This document shows, in pieces, positions 46,652-57,795 of a DNA stretch of 64,000 nucleotides. The notes beneath the pieces were generated by a model. It was not told the DNA's origin. It saw nothing but the letters and a program-made list of their open reading frames with translations, and made no database searches. A program made the position numbers and the translations under genes. Numbering within the stretch: the first letter of the stretch is position 1; each line of letters begins with the position of its first letter. Where the stretch lies: NCBI GenBank assembly GCA_023614405.1, contig CM042689.1:281301533-281365532 (forward strand). Direction: 5' to 3'. The stretch comes from Avena insularis. Its lineage: Eukaryota; Streptophyta; Magnoliopsida; Poales; Poaceae.

Positions 46652-48932
46652 TGAAAGGATACGGATGTCGCCTAGAGGGGGGGTGAATAGGCGATTAAAA
46701 CTTTTCCTAGAGTGGCTTAACAAAGGCGGAAAAAAACTAATGTTTACTTTGTAAAGCACAACCTAGAAACAACTAAGGTTTACCTATGTGCACCAACAAC
46801 TTATGCTAAGCAATACAGCAACAAAGTGATAGCAAGATATATATTACTTCAAGCACGAAGGCTATCACAATGTAAAGTGCATAAGTAAAGAGCTCAGGTA
46901 TAGAGATAACTGAGGCACGCGGGGACACCGATATTTTACCGAGTTCCTCCCAACATGGAGTACGTCTCGTTTGGAGAGGGGGTGGTATCAAACCACCAAC
47001 GCCACAAAAGGCCTCCCTTATTCTCCGGTGAATCTCACCCCAATGGGATCGATCCACGCTTCCACTATCGGTGCACTTGTCGGTGGCAACCGGAACCTCT
47101 CGCAAGGTTGGGGCACAACTCCACAACTTAATTGGAGGCTCCCAACAAATGCCACAAAAGGCCACAATGCCACCAAGGCCACAAAACCGTCTAGGGTTCC
47201 AAGAACCCAAGAGGGACAAGCTCCAATGAGCAATTCAAACCAAATCCTCCAAAGAGAACTCAAACCGATGCAACAAATGCAAATGGCAAGAACACCACAA
47301 AGATGCTCAAATCCCTCACTCTCAAGTTCCAACAAAGCTACTAAAGCTATTGGGGGAACAAGAGAGGAGGAACCAAAGAGAGACACAAAATCCTCCAAAA
47401 TCTAGATCCCCAAAGATACACTCACAAAGAGATGTTTTGGTTTGGTCAAAACGTAGATCTAGATCCCCTCAATCTTCCTCTCAAATGTGTGCAAGAATCA
47501 TTGGATGGGGAGGAAGAAATCAAGCAAGAGATGTGTCAAAAGTAATAGAGTAAAGCTTGAAGAAAGAGGGGAAAGAGTACCATCGAAATGAAAACGGGCA
47601 AAAGGTATTTAAAGGGACGGACGAAATCTGTCCGTTGGGGCGAATTTCCTGGACGGACCGGTAGTACCGGTTGAGACCGGTAGTACCGGTCGCTCCAAGA
47701 AAAGGTGAAGCAGCAGCGCAGCAGGGGATCACGCGGCAGCGATCTGGCGAGGGGCGCAGGAAACGGGAGGTCTGTGCGCTGAAAGCGTGCCAGTAACTGG
47801 TGCCAGCGTGGGCCCAGCAGCGCGGGATTTGAGGCGGCGGCCACGCGCGCGTGCAGGAACGAAGAGAGCGGCGGCTGCCAGGCGATGCGAACGCGCGCGC
47901 GCACGGGAGGAGCAGAACGCGAGCGAGCGAGGGAGGCGGGAGCGGGGCCAGCGGGCCAGGCAGCCAAGGATCTGGGAGCGGAGGCGATGCGGCGAAGTCA
48001 ACGCTGGCGGATCGAAGGAAGTAGCGATCTTGCGCGAACAGCGATCGAGGGAGCGGGAGCAGAGTTGGCCTACCTGGGCCGGCCGGTAGTACCGGCCCAC
48101 AGAAAGCCGGATGAGTGGGCTGAAACAGGCGCGTCCGGTACCGGGCCCGGTAGTACCGGACGGCCCAGAAAAAATCTTTTTCCTTTTCTTTTTTAAACCG
48201 AAAAATAGCAAATATTCAAACGGTCATAACTTTTAAACGGTAGCTCCGATTGACTCGATTCAAATTGCGTTGGATAGAGAGCGACAAGGGCTTCCCAATA
48301 AAAAGTGGAAATATTGATTATCACCAAGTGAGAAAGTATCAAGTAGAATAATGTGATATACCTCACTTGGTGAGAAACCGAAAAGCCGCATAAATCAAAA
48401 TCGCAACAAGATACAAATGGGAGATCCGATTTAGATGAACAAGAGCTTGTTATGGAGATTACCACAAGCTCTATATCATCACATGGATAAGACCAAATAA
48501 CAGCCAAATATGATGATGCAAGTATGCAAAGGTTTGAGCTCTCTTCGAACGATGTGACCGAATTACTCATACGAGAGCCCCTCTTGATAGTACGGTTATC
48601 TATCCTAAACCCAGTCTCCTATACACAACAAGAGACCGGCAAAAGAGAAACACCTATCAAGATTATACCTTTGCCTTGAGCATTCCACTTGAGCTCGATG
48701 TAGACGGTCTTGCCCTTCTCAAGATGGAACATCTTTCTTAATTCCTCATCATCGACCTCGCATATTGAGCTAGCCCAACAAATATTCTTTGCATTTCATT
48801 GACCTTGAAGCCAACACATGCTCCAAGCGATGCCAATGGACAAATCCTACAAGTATAACTTAATACACACATTAGTCCATAAAGATTGTCATTAATTACC
48901 AAAACCACACATGGGGCCCAACATGTTCTTTC
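46652..48932 (-). repeat. 5' LTR of the gag-only element, 2281 bp
   Basis: Same ends as the 3' LTR. Four copies of CCGGTAGTACCGG lie at 47658-47670, 47677-47689, 48083-48095 and 48147-48159; the corresponding places in the 3' LTR have lost or altered copies. Confidence 0.93.
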
Positions 48933-48937
48933 AACTA
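48933..48937. repeat. Right TSD of the gag-only element (ACTAC)
   Basis: Second copy of the target duplication at 38327-38331. Confidence 0.92.
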
Positions 48938-50638
48938 CCTTATGTTTCTTTTTCTTTCTCTTATGAGGACTACCACTACTTACACATTGTTGAGAATCTT
49001 TCTCAATTCTTTTAGGGTGTCCTTCAAGATATAAAGGATCTTGAGTAGCTATACCACTCCTAGTTCTAGTTCCATAAGCATGTTTATCTCCTGAGGCATT
49101 AACTAGCATATCTTTTTGTACCTTAGCAAGTTAATCAAATTGGGTTTGAACCATTTGAAAGTGTTTAAAAAGCATTTCAATATCATTAGAAGTTTTTTCC
49201 ACATTATCTTTCAACTCATTAATAGCTCTAGAGTTTTCCAATAAATTATTCTAAACTTGTTTATTAAAATTACCTTGTTTAACAATAAATGTGTCAAGTT
49301 CCTCTAGACATTGATCAGGAGGCTTACCATAAGGAATATCACCTTCATGAAGTGGAGAGAGTGTACCTCAATAGTAGATGAGTGGGGAATTGGCTTACAT
49401 AATTCTTCTATAGGAGGTAGGTTCTTCACATCTTCAGCTCTAATACCTTTCTCCTTTAGACATTTCTTAGCTTCTTTCATCACTTCATCATTTAATGCAA
49501 TTACTCCCCTCTTCTTTGGTGTTGGTGTTGGAACTGGTTCAGGCACAACCGGTTCAGGAGTAATAGGCTCAGGTGTATTTAGCTCAGTTGAATTCCAATC
49601 ATCATAATTCTTGCTTATTTTAGCCATTAATTCTTCAACATCTGTAGGAGTTCTTTTCCTGAAAACACAATCAGCAAAGCTATCTAGGTATGTCCTAGAA
49701 TCATCAGTTAGTCCATTATAATAAATATCAAGAAGCTCATTTTTAGGTAATGGACATCCAGGATGTGCATGAATCAAGGCACAGAACCTTGTCCATGACT
49801 CAGGCAATTTCTCTTCTTCTCCCTGTTTAAAATCAAAAAGTCTCTGCAAAGCAACATGTCTAGCACTAGGAGGAAAATATTTCTGGAAGAAATAAGCAAT
49901 CAAGCAATCAGTACTATCAATGGAACTAGGAGGTAATCTATTAAACCAAGCCCTAGCTTCTCCTTTTAGTGAAAAGGGGAAGATCTTTGTAACAAAGTAC
50001 TTGCGCATCTTAAAATCATCAGAGAATAAAGCACTCATAGTGGAAAGCTCATTCATATGAGCCACAACACTCTCATTTTCAGTCCCACAGAAAGGTTCTT
50101 TCTCAACAATGTCCAAATAGGATAAATCAAGAGACAAATCATAATCTTTATCTTTAATATCTATGGGAGAGGTGGAAAACTTAGGATCAGAGGACAGTTT
50201 AGGAATAATGGTACGTCTTGCAAGGAGACTCTTAATAGCACTAGCACCATGTGTGTTTCGGCACTCTTCAACAAATTCATCAGTAAACTCAATGTAACCA
50301 TCATTGATATCGTATCTCTCTCTAGACTCAGGTGAGCTAACAGGTGTAATAGTGTCTTCACTAGGAGTTTCAGTATTTCCTAGACTAGCCATAGTAGCAT
50401 CTAGGAAAGGACCTAATGAACCACTCGCATCAAGTACAGTAGAAGTAATGTCATGAGTATCGAAAGCAGTTTCAGATTCAGTAGTAGTAGCAGTGTGTGT
50501 AGCGTGAGTATGTGGTGGTGGTGTGACAAGCTTACTTATAACAGACGGTGAATCAAGAGCAGCAGAGGTGTTTAGGACTATACCTCTTCTTGTAGTGGAT
50601 GGTAAAATAGGAAACTTTCCATCACGAGACTTACCCAT
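48933..50638 (-). pseudogene. Athila-1 gag, 5' part
   Basis: ATG 50638 (MGKSRDGKF) starts a frame open to 49304. The Gag domain lies at about 50170-49620: SLDLSYLDIVEKEPFCG, RKYFVTKIFPFSLKGEARAW, AYFFQKYFPPSARHVALQRL, PESWTRFCALIHAHPGCPL, then a Pro/Glu repeat. A frameshift near 49355 and at least two stops (near 49255 and 49132) follow before YGTRTRSGIATQDPLYLEGH at about 49080-49020 and the basic block ending at the insertion site. The reading continues on the far side of the inserted element at 38326. Structural protein, dead copy. Confidence 0.84.
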
Positions 50639-50698
50639 GATGAAAGGAGTAGCAGTGAACAATAGTAGATCCAAGTGAACTTACAAATAAAGCTTTGC

Positions 50699-50716
50699 TC
50701 CCCAGCAACGGTGCCA
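50699..50716 (-). other. Primer binding site of Athila-1
   Basis: Complement TGGCACCGTTGCTGGGGA, 11 bases inside the 5' LTR, close to the tRNA-Asp-type PBS used by Athila elements. Confidence 0.85.
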
Positions 50717-50727
50717 GAAAATAGTCT

Positions 50728-52100
50728 TGATGACCCACAAGTATAGGGGATCGCAACAGTCTTCGAGGGTAGTATTACCCAATTTATTGATTCGACACAA
50801 GGGGAGCCAAAGAATACTTGCATGCCTTAATAACTGAGTTGTCAATTCAGCTACAGCTGGAAATAGTTCTTGCTCACAGAAGTTTATCAGTAGCAACAGT
50901 TTGTAGTAGCAACAGCAACAGTAAAACAGGAGCAATAGTGATAGTAGTAGAAAACAATAGGATATGAGTGCGGTAGGCATAGGGATGGATGGACGGGCGT
51001 TGCATGGACGAGTCTAAACATGTAACTTCAAGATCTAGGTCAATTGCAGATAAATAAGAATAAGCATCCAAGTACTAAGCAATCATAGGCATGTGCTTCA
51101 TATATAGTCATGCGTGCTCGCAATGAGAACTTGCACAACATCTTTTGTCCTGCCAGCCTATTGCAGCAGGGCCTCAAGGGAACTACTGTAAATTAAGGTG
51201 CTCCTTTTAATAGAGCACCAGAGCAAAGCATTAACACTCCATGAACACATGTGATCCTCACATCATAGCCATCCCCTCCGGTTGTCCCAATTACTGTCAC
51301 TTCGGGGCCTTTGGATCCAGACAATGATATGTGTACACAACTTGTAGATAATATCACAAACAGTACTATCATAATGAATCAATGATAAGTTCAGATCTAA
51401 GATCATGGCACTCGGGCCCTAGTGACAAGCATTAAGCACAACAACTTGCAACAAAGTCAAATAGCACTAATAGAGATACTAGGCACCATGCCCTAACAAT
51501 CTTATTTGATTACATGATAAAACTCATCCAATCCCTACCATTCCCATAGCCTACAGCGGGGGATTACTCACTCATGGATGAGGGAAGCATTGATGGTTGA
51601 TGGAGAGGCGTTGGTGATGACGATGGCGATGATCCTCCCAAATTCCCCGTCCAGGCAAGGTGTTAGAATGGAGTTTCTGGTTCCAAATTGCGGCTTCTGG
51701 TGGTGGCAGTGCATCGGAACTCTTTCTGAAAAACATCAAACCCCCGTGAGTTTTTAGGTCAGAAGGCAACTTATAGGCAAAGAGAGAGGCCGAGGGGGTG
51801 CCTAGGCTGGCCACACCCCTCCCAGGCATGGGTGGGCCCACCCGCACGGCAGGGGTGTGGGCCACCCAGGGCTCCCCTCCGTCTCGTATTATGTCTCCGT
51901 GGATCTTCTGGTGAAATAGGATTTTTGGCATATTTTTCGAGATTTTTCCTAATAGTTGATTTTCTACACTAAAACTAGACACCAAGGTAATTCTGCTGAA
52001 AACAGCGTCAGTCCGTGTTAGTTGTATCCAAATCACACAAGTTTAAAGGAGAAACAATATCAAAAGTGTTCGGGAAAGTAGATACGTTTTAGACGTATCA
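50728..52100 (-). repeat. Athila-1 5' LTR, 1373 bp
   Basis: Complement starts TGATACGTCTAAAACGTATC at 52100 and ends TGGGTCATCA at 50728. The first ~450 bp recur at 19582-20032. The expected right TSD is GACAA at 52101-52105; its partner lies outside the window. Confidence 0.9.
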
Positions 52101-52583
52101 GACAACCATAAGGCTCCTGCCGGTTGCGGACTTACAATCAGAAACATTGCATACATCACATATAATCACAATCATGGCCATATCACATCACAGCACACCC
52201 CTGCAAAACAAAGTTAGACACCTCTAATTTTCTTTGCATGTTTTATGTGGTTTGGGGCTTTCAATAAGTGTCTTTCTAACTTACGAACACGAACCACAAC
52301 GTTGATACTACTATTGTCAATCACCCATTGTAAATTGAATCTGCACTATGTTGGGAGAAACAGGCACCCGTAAAGCCACTTATGCAATACAAGTTGCATG
52401 TCAAGCGTGGAGAAAGTCTCATGAACGATGTCATGTAAGGTTAGCCCGGGACGCTTCATCCCACCATCCCGCAAGATGCAAAGTACACAAGAATCAATCG
52501 ACAACAAAAGTATCAACGCCCACAATGACCATTGTGTTCTGCTCGTACAACAGATCTATATATAGACACGGCTCTCATACCAC
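52101..52583 (-). other. Angela-like leader and PBS
   Basis: The PBS at 52571-52582 (complement TGGTATGAGAGC) has one mismatch to the tRNA-Met type. The rest is noncoding leader; the frame shown by MLGETGTRK on the plus strand is not supported as a gene. Confidence 0.75.
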
Positions 52584-53066
52584 TGTAGGGGTTTGTAGCA
52601 TGGAAAACAAAAAAAATCTACTGCATGAACACACACAAGCCAAGATATATCTACTATATTGTAGCAACGAGTCGATTAGAGTACTCACCCTCGAAGATTC
52701 CAAAGCGGTTAACGAGAGCAGATTCTCGTGGGTGATGTAGTCGTAGACTTGCCGATCTCAAGATCGCGTAGACGATCCTTCCGGCGATGCGTTCCAGTAG
52801 CGTTTCCGCAGTCGGTCACACGTTCGGTACTTGATGAAGACCTTCCTCTCCCTTGTTCCAACAGGCAGCGAAGGTTGTAGTTCTCTCCTCGTGATTCCGG
52901 CAACACGATGGCGTGGTGTCGGAAGTAGAGGGAAGATCCCGCAGGGCTTCTCCTAAGCTGGAGCGGGTTATGGTGGAGTATTAGGGTTTCCCGATAATCT
53001 AGGTTTAGAAGCCGGAGAGGAGGAGGCGTATCCGGCCGTGGCGCTGCGGCGGCGGCGTGGCGGCAG
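52584..53066 (-). repeat. Angela-like 5' LTR, end portion
   Basis: The LTR terminus (complement ending CCCCTACA) is at 52584. It aligns with the right ~460 bp of 22851-24004 in opposite orientation and is cut at 53066 by Athila-2. Confidence 0.85.
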
Positions 53067-54612
53067 TGATATGTCGGAAACGTATCTATAGTTTTTTATG
53101 CTCCATGCTTGCTTTGTATCTACTTTGCTTTGCCTTGTCTACACTTTGAGGTGTTTTTATATCTTTTCTGGAACTAACCTAATAACAAGTTGCCATAGTG
53201 CTAGTTGCCTGTTTTCTTCTGTTTTTGGTTCCATAAAGACAGAAAATCAATATTCTCATAATTGGACGGGACAAAAGCCAAAGTCAATATTTTACCGTGG
53301 GCGACACGAAGTCTAGAGGAGAGACGGAGAGGCAAGCCAGGGCCGCCACACACCCCTACAAGCGGGTGGGCCCACCCCACGCATGGGCACGGTGTGGGCC
53401 TTTTGGCCGCCTCCCAGCCTCGCCCCTTCGCTTATAGGAAGCCCCCGATGCAGAAACCCTAGGCACCCGATCAAAACTCCACGAAACCTTCTGTAGCCGC
53501 CGCCACCATCGTCCCTAGATCGGGAGGGATCTGAAGTTCTTCCCGACACCCTGCTAGAGGGGAGATTATTTTGGAGGCCTTCTTCTCCGGTATGAAGTGT
53601 GAGTAGTTCCACCTTGGACTATGGGTCCGTGTAGTAGCTAGATGGTTGTATCTCCTCCTTGTGCTTTCATGTATAGATCTTGTGAGCTCCGTTCATGATC
53701 AAGATCTAATCTATTTGTAATCATGCATGTTGTGTTTTGGGGATCCGATGGATATTGAGATTACTATGTCAGATTGATTAATGGTTTTGTCTATTTGATA
53801 CTATCATGTATGTGTTGTTTGTGATCTTGCATGCTCTTCGTTGTTAGTAGCTATCTTGGCCAAGTAGTTGCTAGTGACTCCAAGAGGGGGTATTTATGCT
53901 TGATAGTGGGTTCATGCCTCTAGTTTCCAAGGGAAGTGACAGAAATCTCTTCGGTTGTAGATGTGTTGTTGCCACTAGCGAGAAAACAACGGTCTCTTAT
54001 TCATGGAACAAGTGGATTGTTTACCTTACACAATTTGCTTAAAGCAGTTGTCTGTTGCTTGCAACTTAATACTGGAGGGGGTTCGGATGATAACCTAAAG
54101 GTGGACTTCTAGTCATATATGCAGTTGGATGGCGGTCTATGTATATTGTTGTATTGCCCAATCGAATCTCATAGGATCTTTTTGTCTGGTATTGCATTGT
54201 TATGCCTTGCTCAGTTCTTGTCAATTGCCCTGCTGTAATTTGTTTACCCTTCATGCCATGTTGTTTATCTAATGAGAGCACCTCTAGTGAACTATGGACC
54301 CTGGTCCAATCTTTACCATTGATACATCATCCACTATTACTTGTTTACTTGCTGCAAACCATTACCTCCCACACCATACAGTTAATCATTTGTTACAGCA
54401 ACCGGTGAGATTGATAACCTCGTTGTTAGTTGGGTCAAAGTCTTGAGTTTATGTTGTGCAGGTTTCCACGTTGCTTACAACACCTGTGTAATGTTTTCTT
54501 CCTCATACTAGTTCGATAACCTCGGTTTCTTACTGAGAGAATACTTGTTATTGTGCTTCTTCACACCTTGCTCTTGGGGTTCCCAACAGGCTCCACATCA
54601 ACTGAGCCATCA
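53067..54612 (+). repeat. Athila-2 5' LTR, 1546 bp
   Basis: Starts TGATATGTCGGAAACGTATC and ends GAGCCATCA, followed after 9 bases by the PBS (CCGGCGCCATTGTCGGGGA, 54622-54640), which matches the tRNA-Asp-type site with mismatches. The start is the same type as the Athila-1 LTR, but the bodies differ. Confidence 0.85.
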
Positions 54613-54862
54613 ACAAGTTTTCCGGCGCCATTGTCGGGGAGGCTAAGGACGTCTTCACAAGGGGAGTCCTCCTCAACCTTTCTCTTTACTTTGTTTTTAG
54701 TTTGCTTAGTTTCTTTTTCTTGGTTTTGTTTGCCTCTTTTTATCAAAAACTCCAAAAAAATTAGTCTAGTTTGGTTTGCTTTCTCTTATCAAAAACACAC
54801 AAAAATTAGTTCTTGCTCTAGTTGCTGGTCTGTCATTGCCTTGCTTGGTCATGCTTTCTATC

Positions 54863-55960
54863 AATGGATGGTTTCTTTGAAACTAGTTCTTATTGGCAAG
54901 GTGGGTTCACGGAAGAAGAAAAGTATTATTATAAGGAACACTGTTTGTCACAAAAAGGGAAACACTTATGGGAACAAATTGATAAGTTGAATACTATTGC
55001 TAGAGAGGTGTGCTCTACTTATAATGTTACTTATTGCTTTGGTAAAGCTTGTTGCTGTAGGAGGCACAAACACCTCCCCTTTCAATGTGAGTATAATGAT
55101 AATGTTACCATATCTTCTTATGTTAAAGGAGATTATGACTTTTATGATGTGGAACAGATTAAAGAATTTATTGCCTTCAAGGGTGCATTTGAACTTGCCA
55201 GTTTGCTTGAAATACTAATGATGCACCTTATGAATTTGAGGTTTATGAGATACTTAAATTTTTCTTTGATAATTACAAGGAAGAAAATGGCTATATTCTA
55301 GAATATTTTAATAGATGCTTTCCACAAATGGAAGAGACTAATGCCTTGCAGGAGCCTATGGAAGAAGAAATTGTTGAAACTGGAAGCTCATTAGATGAAA
55401 ATGAGGAGGAGAGTGATGAACAAAAGGAGGAAGAATGGATTATCTACCCATGCCTACCTTCTAATGAGATTAACTCTTTATCCCTTACATTATTTGATTG
55501 TCCCCCATGCTTACCAAAGGAGGATGAATGTTATGTTCCCGTGGATCCTTTTGAAATATCTACTTTGGGTAAAACCTATGAAGGTTTTAATCCCACTATT
55601 TTTGAGCTTGATACAAATTATGTGTTTGTAGATCATGAAAAGCATGATTTATGTGATAGCAATATTGTTGAGTTTATTCATGAGGCTACTGAAAATTATT
55701 ATGAGAGAGGAAAATATGGTTGTAGAAGTTTTCATGGTACTGAAACACCTCTCTATGTGCTGAAAGTTTTGAAGTTGCTCTTGTTTTATCTACCCATTCT
55801 TGTTACTATGTGCTTCTTTGATTTATTCTCTTGCAAAATTCCTATGCATAGGAAGTGGGTTAGACTTAAATGTGTTTTGAATTTGCTTCTTGATGCTCTC
55901 TTTTGCTTCAATTCATATTTCTTATGTGAGCATCTTCTCAAACTTTCAAGCCTAACTTAA
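54863..55960 (+). pseudogene. Athila-2 ORF of unknown function with hydrophobic C-terminus, one frameshift
   Basis: ATG 54863 (MDGFFETSSYWQGGFTEEEK) opens a frame to about 55216, where an apparent one-base loss shifts it; the second frame runs to TAA at 55960. The N-terminal half is helical, with a Cys-rich patch (FGKACCCRRHKHLPF) that might bind metal. The middle is strongly acidic (EEEIVETGSS, EEESDEQKEEE). The C-terminus has a hydrophobic segment, VLKLLLFYLPILVTMCFFDL, followed by basic residues, which looks like a membrane anchor. I recall this protein from non-autonomous Triticeae elements but know no function. Confidence 0.68.
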
Positions 55961-56342
55961 AGGCGTTAAAGAAAAGTACTTGTTGGAAGATAACCCAAGA
56001 GTTTACTTGAGTCTTGGAAGTTATTACTTTAGTAATGACCTCTCTTTATCCTTTTTGTTTGCTTTTTGTGCCAAGAATGACCTCTAATATGAGGGAAGTA
56101 AGATTTGGGGAGTTGTTGTCCTGAAACAGATTTATGTCCTCCACCATAAAAATTTGTGAGGAGTCTCTGTAAGTTGGATTGAGCTGAAAATTTAAGACTA
56201 AATCCCTCAGTATGTTAGATAACTTTCATTAGTTCAACACTTTTTTTATTTGAGCAACAGAAGATTTTCTAAAAAATCGGTTTCTACCTGCTGGTCTGTT
56301 TTGACAGATTTCTGCCATTATTTGCATTTGCTTCTTATTGAT
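55961..56342 (+). other. Athila-2 3' noncoding remnant
   Basis: About 380 bp after the ORF stop with no gene. It ends at the fusion with Angela-like LTR near 56342. Confidence 0.65.
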
Positions 56343-57142
56343 TTCGAGACTCTTCTGTGATCAATAACCAATAGAGGAATCTGGAAATTCATATGGTTTC
56401 CACATATTTCAATGATTACTTTGCGATCGAATGAACCACTTACATATGATACCAATTTCCCTTTATCTCGCGATATTTTACTTATCTAAGATCTGATCAT
56501 CGGTATCTCTGCATACCTAGTTCAACCTCGTTACCGATAGGTACTCTATTCTCGTTCCCGTGATATGTAATCCCTTGTGAGCCAGTCACATGCTTGCAAG
56601 CTAATTGGATGATATTCCACCCAGAGGACCCAGAGCATATCTATTCGTCATATGGATGGACAAATCCCACTCTTGATCCATGTGCCTCATCACATACTTT
56701 CCAAATACTCAATGCCAACTTTATAGCCACCCAGTTATGGTGTGGTGTTTGATGTCATCAAAGTATCGATCTGGTGATGGTGATTAGCATGATCTCATGG
56801 TCAAAGGAATTAGGTTACTATGTATTAGAAAGCTTATTGCAAACAAACTATTGAAATGACTTGATATTTATGCTACGCTTATCTATAGGAGTATGTACAT
56901 CATACCATTCTTCTAATGATATGATCTTGTTGTTAACAACATCTCAATGTTCATGATCCAGAAACCATGATCATCTATTAACCAACAAGCTAGTATTATA
57001 AAGAGGCTTTACTAGGGACTCTGATTAGTTTATAAATCACACAAGTATTAATGTTTCCAGTTAATACTATTATAGCATAAATGTAAACATTTATCAAATA
57101 CAAAGATATAATAATAACTTCTTTTATTATTGCCTCTAGGGA
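56343..57142 (-). repeat. Angela-like 5' LTR, start portion
   Basis: Complement begins near CCCTAGAGGCAATAATAAA and runs to GTCTCGA at 56343; the shared stretch CATATGAATTTCCAGATTCC anchors it to 22851-24004. The exact TG terminus is not visible; the junction with older DNA is near 57142. Confidence 0.8.
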
Positions 57143-57418
57143 TGTAGAGGCTGAGCTCCGCCCTGCGCTCCTTCTCGAAACGCTTGCGCCAATAGGAGCT
57201 TGTCGGCGCGTATCGATGCATTTCCCTCTTCCACTCTAGCAGTTGGTGGAGACGCTCCTCGATCTGGCGAGCCAATCAGTAGTCACGCGAAAGCGGCCTC
57301 ACCGGCACCCCGACATCGCTTAGTTCCTAGCAAGCCGAAAGCATCGCACGATGCGACGGGAGGATGTTGTATTGCGTGAACCTCGCGACCTCGTACTCGT
57401 TTAGACTTGGTCACGCCA
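57143..57418 (-). pseudogene. Decayed minus-strand reading frame, unrecognised
   Basis: From ATG 57418 the frame reads through three stops (TGA, TAG, TGA) to the Angela-like LTR junction. Conserved-looking stretches are LNEYEVARFTQYNILPSHRA and IEERLHQLLEWKREMHRYAP, then TSSYWRKRFEKERRAELSLY. Arg/Glu-rich helical composition. It may be a transposon-borne protein; I cannot name it. Confidence 0.45.
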
Positions 57419-57433
57419 TGGCAGTGGGGAGGA

Positions 57434-57478
57434 GATATATATATATAGATATATATATATATAGAGAGAGAGAGAGAG
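57434..57478. repeat. AT/AG microsatellite
   Basis: A (TA)n tract with one interruption grading into (GA)n. Confidence 0.9.
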
Positions 57479-57479
57479 G

Positions 57480-57793
57480 TAGGGAGGAGACAGATAGTGG
57501 CGGTGGAAACAGCCGCCGGCGGCAGATCCACGGCGGTGGCGGCTGCGCGGGAATAAGGAGATGGAAAATTTCCCTCCCGCCAACAGAAGCGATGTTTTGC
57601 GGTGAACCACATCGCGAGCCCTCCATACGGTATATATGCAGCACGAAAGCGACGTTTTGTGGTGAGCCACAAAAATATTTCGGATGTGGTACCGTTTAGG
57701 GTATCTGGAAAGGCCACTTTTTCCGCCTCGTACCGCAAATTGACGGTTATTTTGCGGTATGGGGTCGGATGCGGTATCTGCTAGATATGCTCT
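57480..57793. other. Possible PIF/Harbinger-like DNA transposon end
   Basis: Ends GATATGCTCTTA at 57784-57795; the complement TAAGAGCATATCTAGCAGAT resembles the GAGCATCTCCAGCAG-type termini with TTA target site seen in grass Harbinger elements. The other end is not identified, so only a fragment is suggested. Confidence 0.35.
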
Positions 57794-57795
57794 TA

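Larger units (their letters stand above)
38332..48932 (-). mobile_element. Gag-only copia-type (SIRE/Maximus-like) LTR element, 10.6 kb, complete
   Basis: LTRs 38332-40623 (2292 bp) and 46652-48932 (2281 bp), both with TGAAAG/CTTTCA inverted ends; TSD ACTAC on both sides; tRNA-Met PBS at 46638-46649; PPT after 40623. The only coding region is an intact 802-codon gag. No protease, integrase, RT or RNase H motif is visible in the 3.5 kb between gag and PPT. It must move with enzymes from a related element. The copia assignment rests on the gag type and PBS; SIRE/Maximus is inferred from the LTR start and large gag. It is inserted into Athila-1 at the gag/protease junction. Confidence 0.88.
19582..52100 (-). 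mobile_element. Athila-1: Athila-like Ty3/gypsy element, minus strand, split by two nested elements
   Basis: Reading right to left: 5' LTR 52100-50728, tRNA-Asp-type PBS, gag, protease, about 1.2 kb without recognisable pol, an ORF block in the env position, a long noncoding 3' region, PPT and a truncated 3' LTR ending at 19582. Two complete insertions interrupt it: 21907-35038 (TSD TGAAC) and 38332-48932 (TSD ACTAC). Removing each with one TSD copy restores continuity of the Athila sequence. RT, RNase H and integrase are not visible, so it is a non-autonomous or deleted copy. LTR ends (TGATACGTC...) and the PBS resemble abundant Athila/Sabrina-type elements of Triticeae; the family name is a suggestion. 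Confidence 0.85.
53067..56342 (+). mobile_element. Athila-2: non-autonomous Athila-type element, 3' end deleted
   Basis: Plus strand: LTR 53067-54612, PBS, AT-rich leader, one coding region with a frameshift, about 380 bp of 3' noncoding sequence, then an abrupt switch to Angela-like LTR at about 56342. There is no PPT or 3' LTR. It contains no gag, protease or RT motif, so it needed a partner element. The left flank GGCAG (53062-53066) would be one TSD copy; the other is gone with the deletion. Confidence 0.83.
52101..57142 (-). mobile_element. Angela/BARE-like copia element: leader plus 5' LTR, interrupted
   Basis: Minus strand: LTR start near 57142, LTR pieces 57142-56343 and 53066-52584, PBS-like sequence, then about 480 bp of leader (52583-52101) cut by Athila-1. 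The remaining interior must lie left of Athila-1, outside the window. The leader sequence and the CCTAGAGGCAATAATAAA-like LTR start match my memory of Angela/BARE. The LTR itself is split by Athila-2 with loss of about 650 bp, judged against the copy at 22851-24004. Confidence 0.8.
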
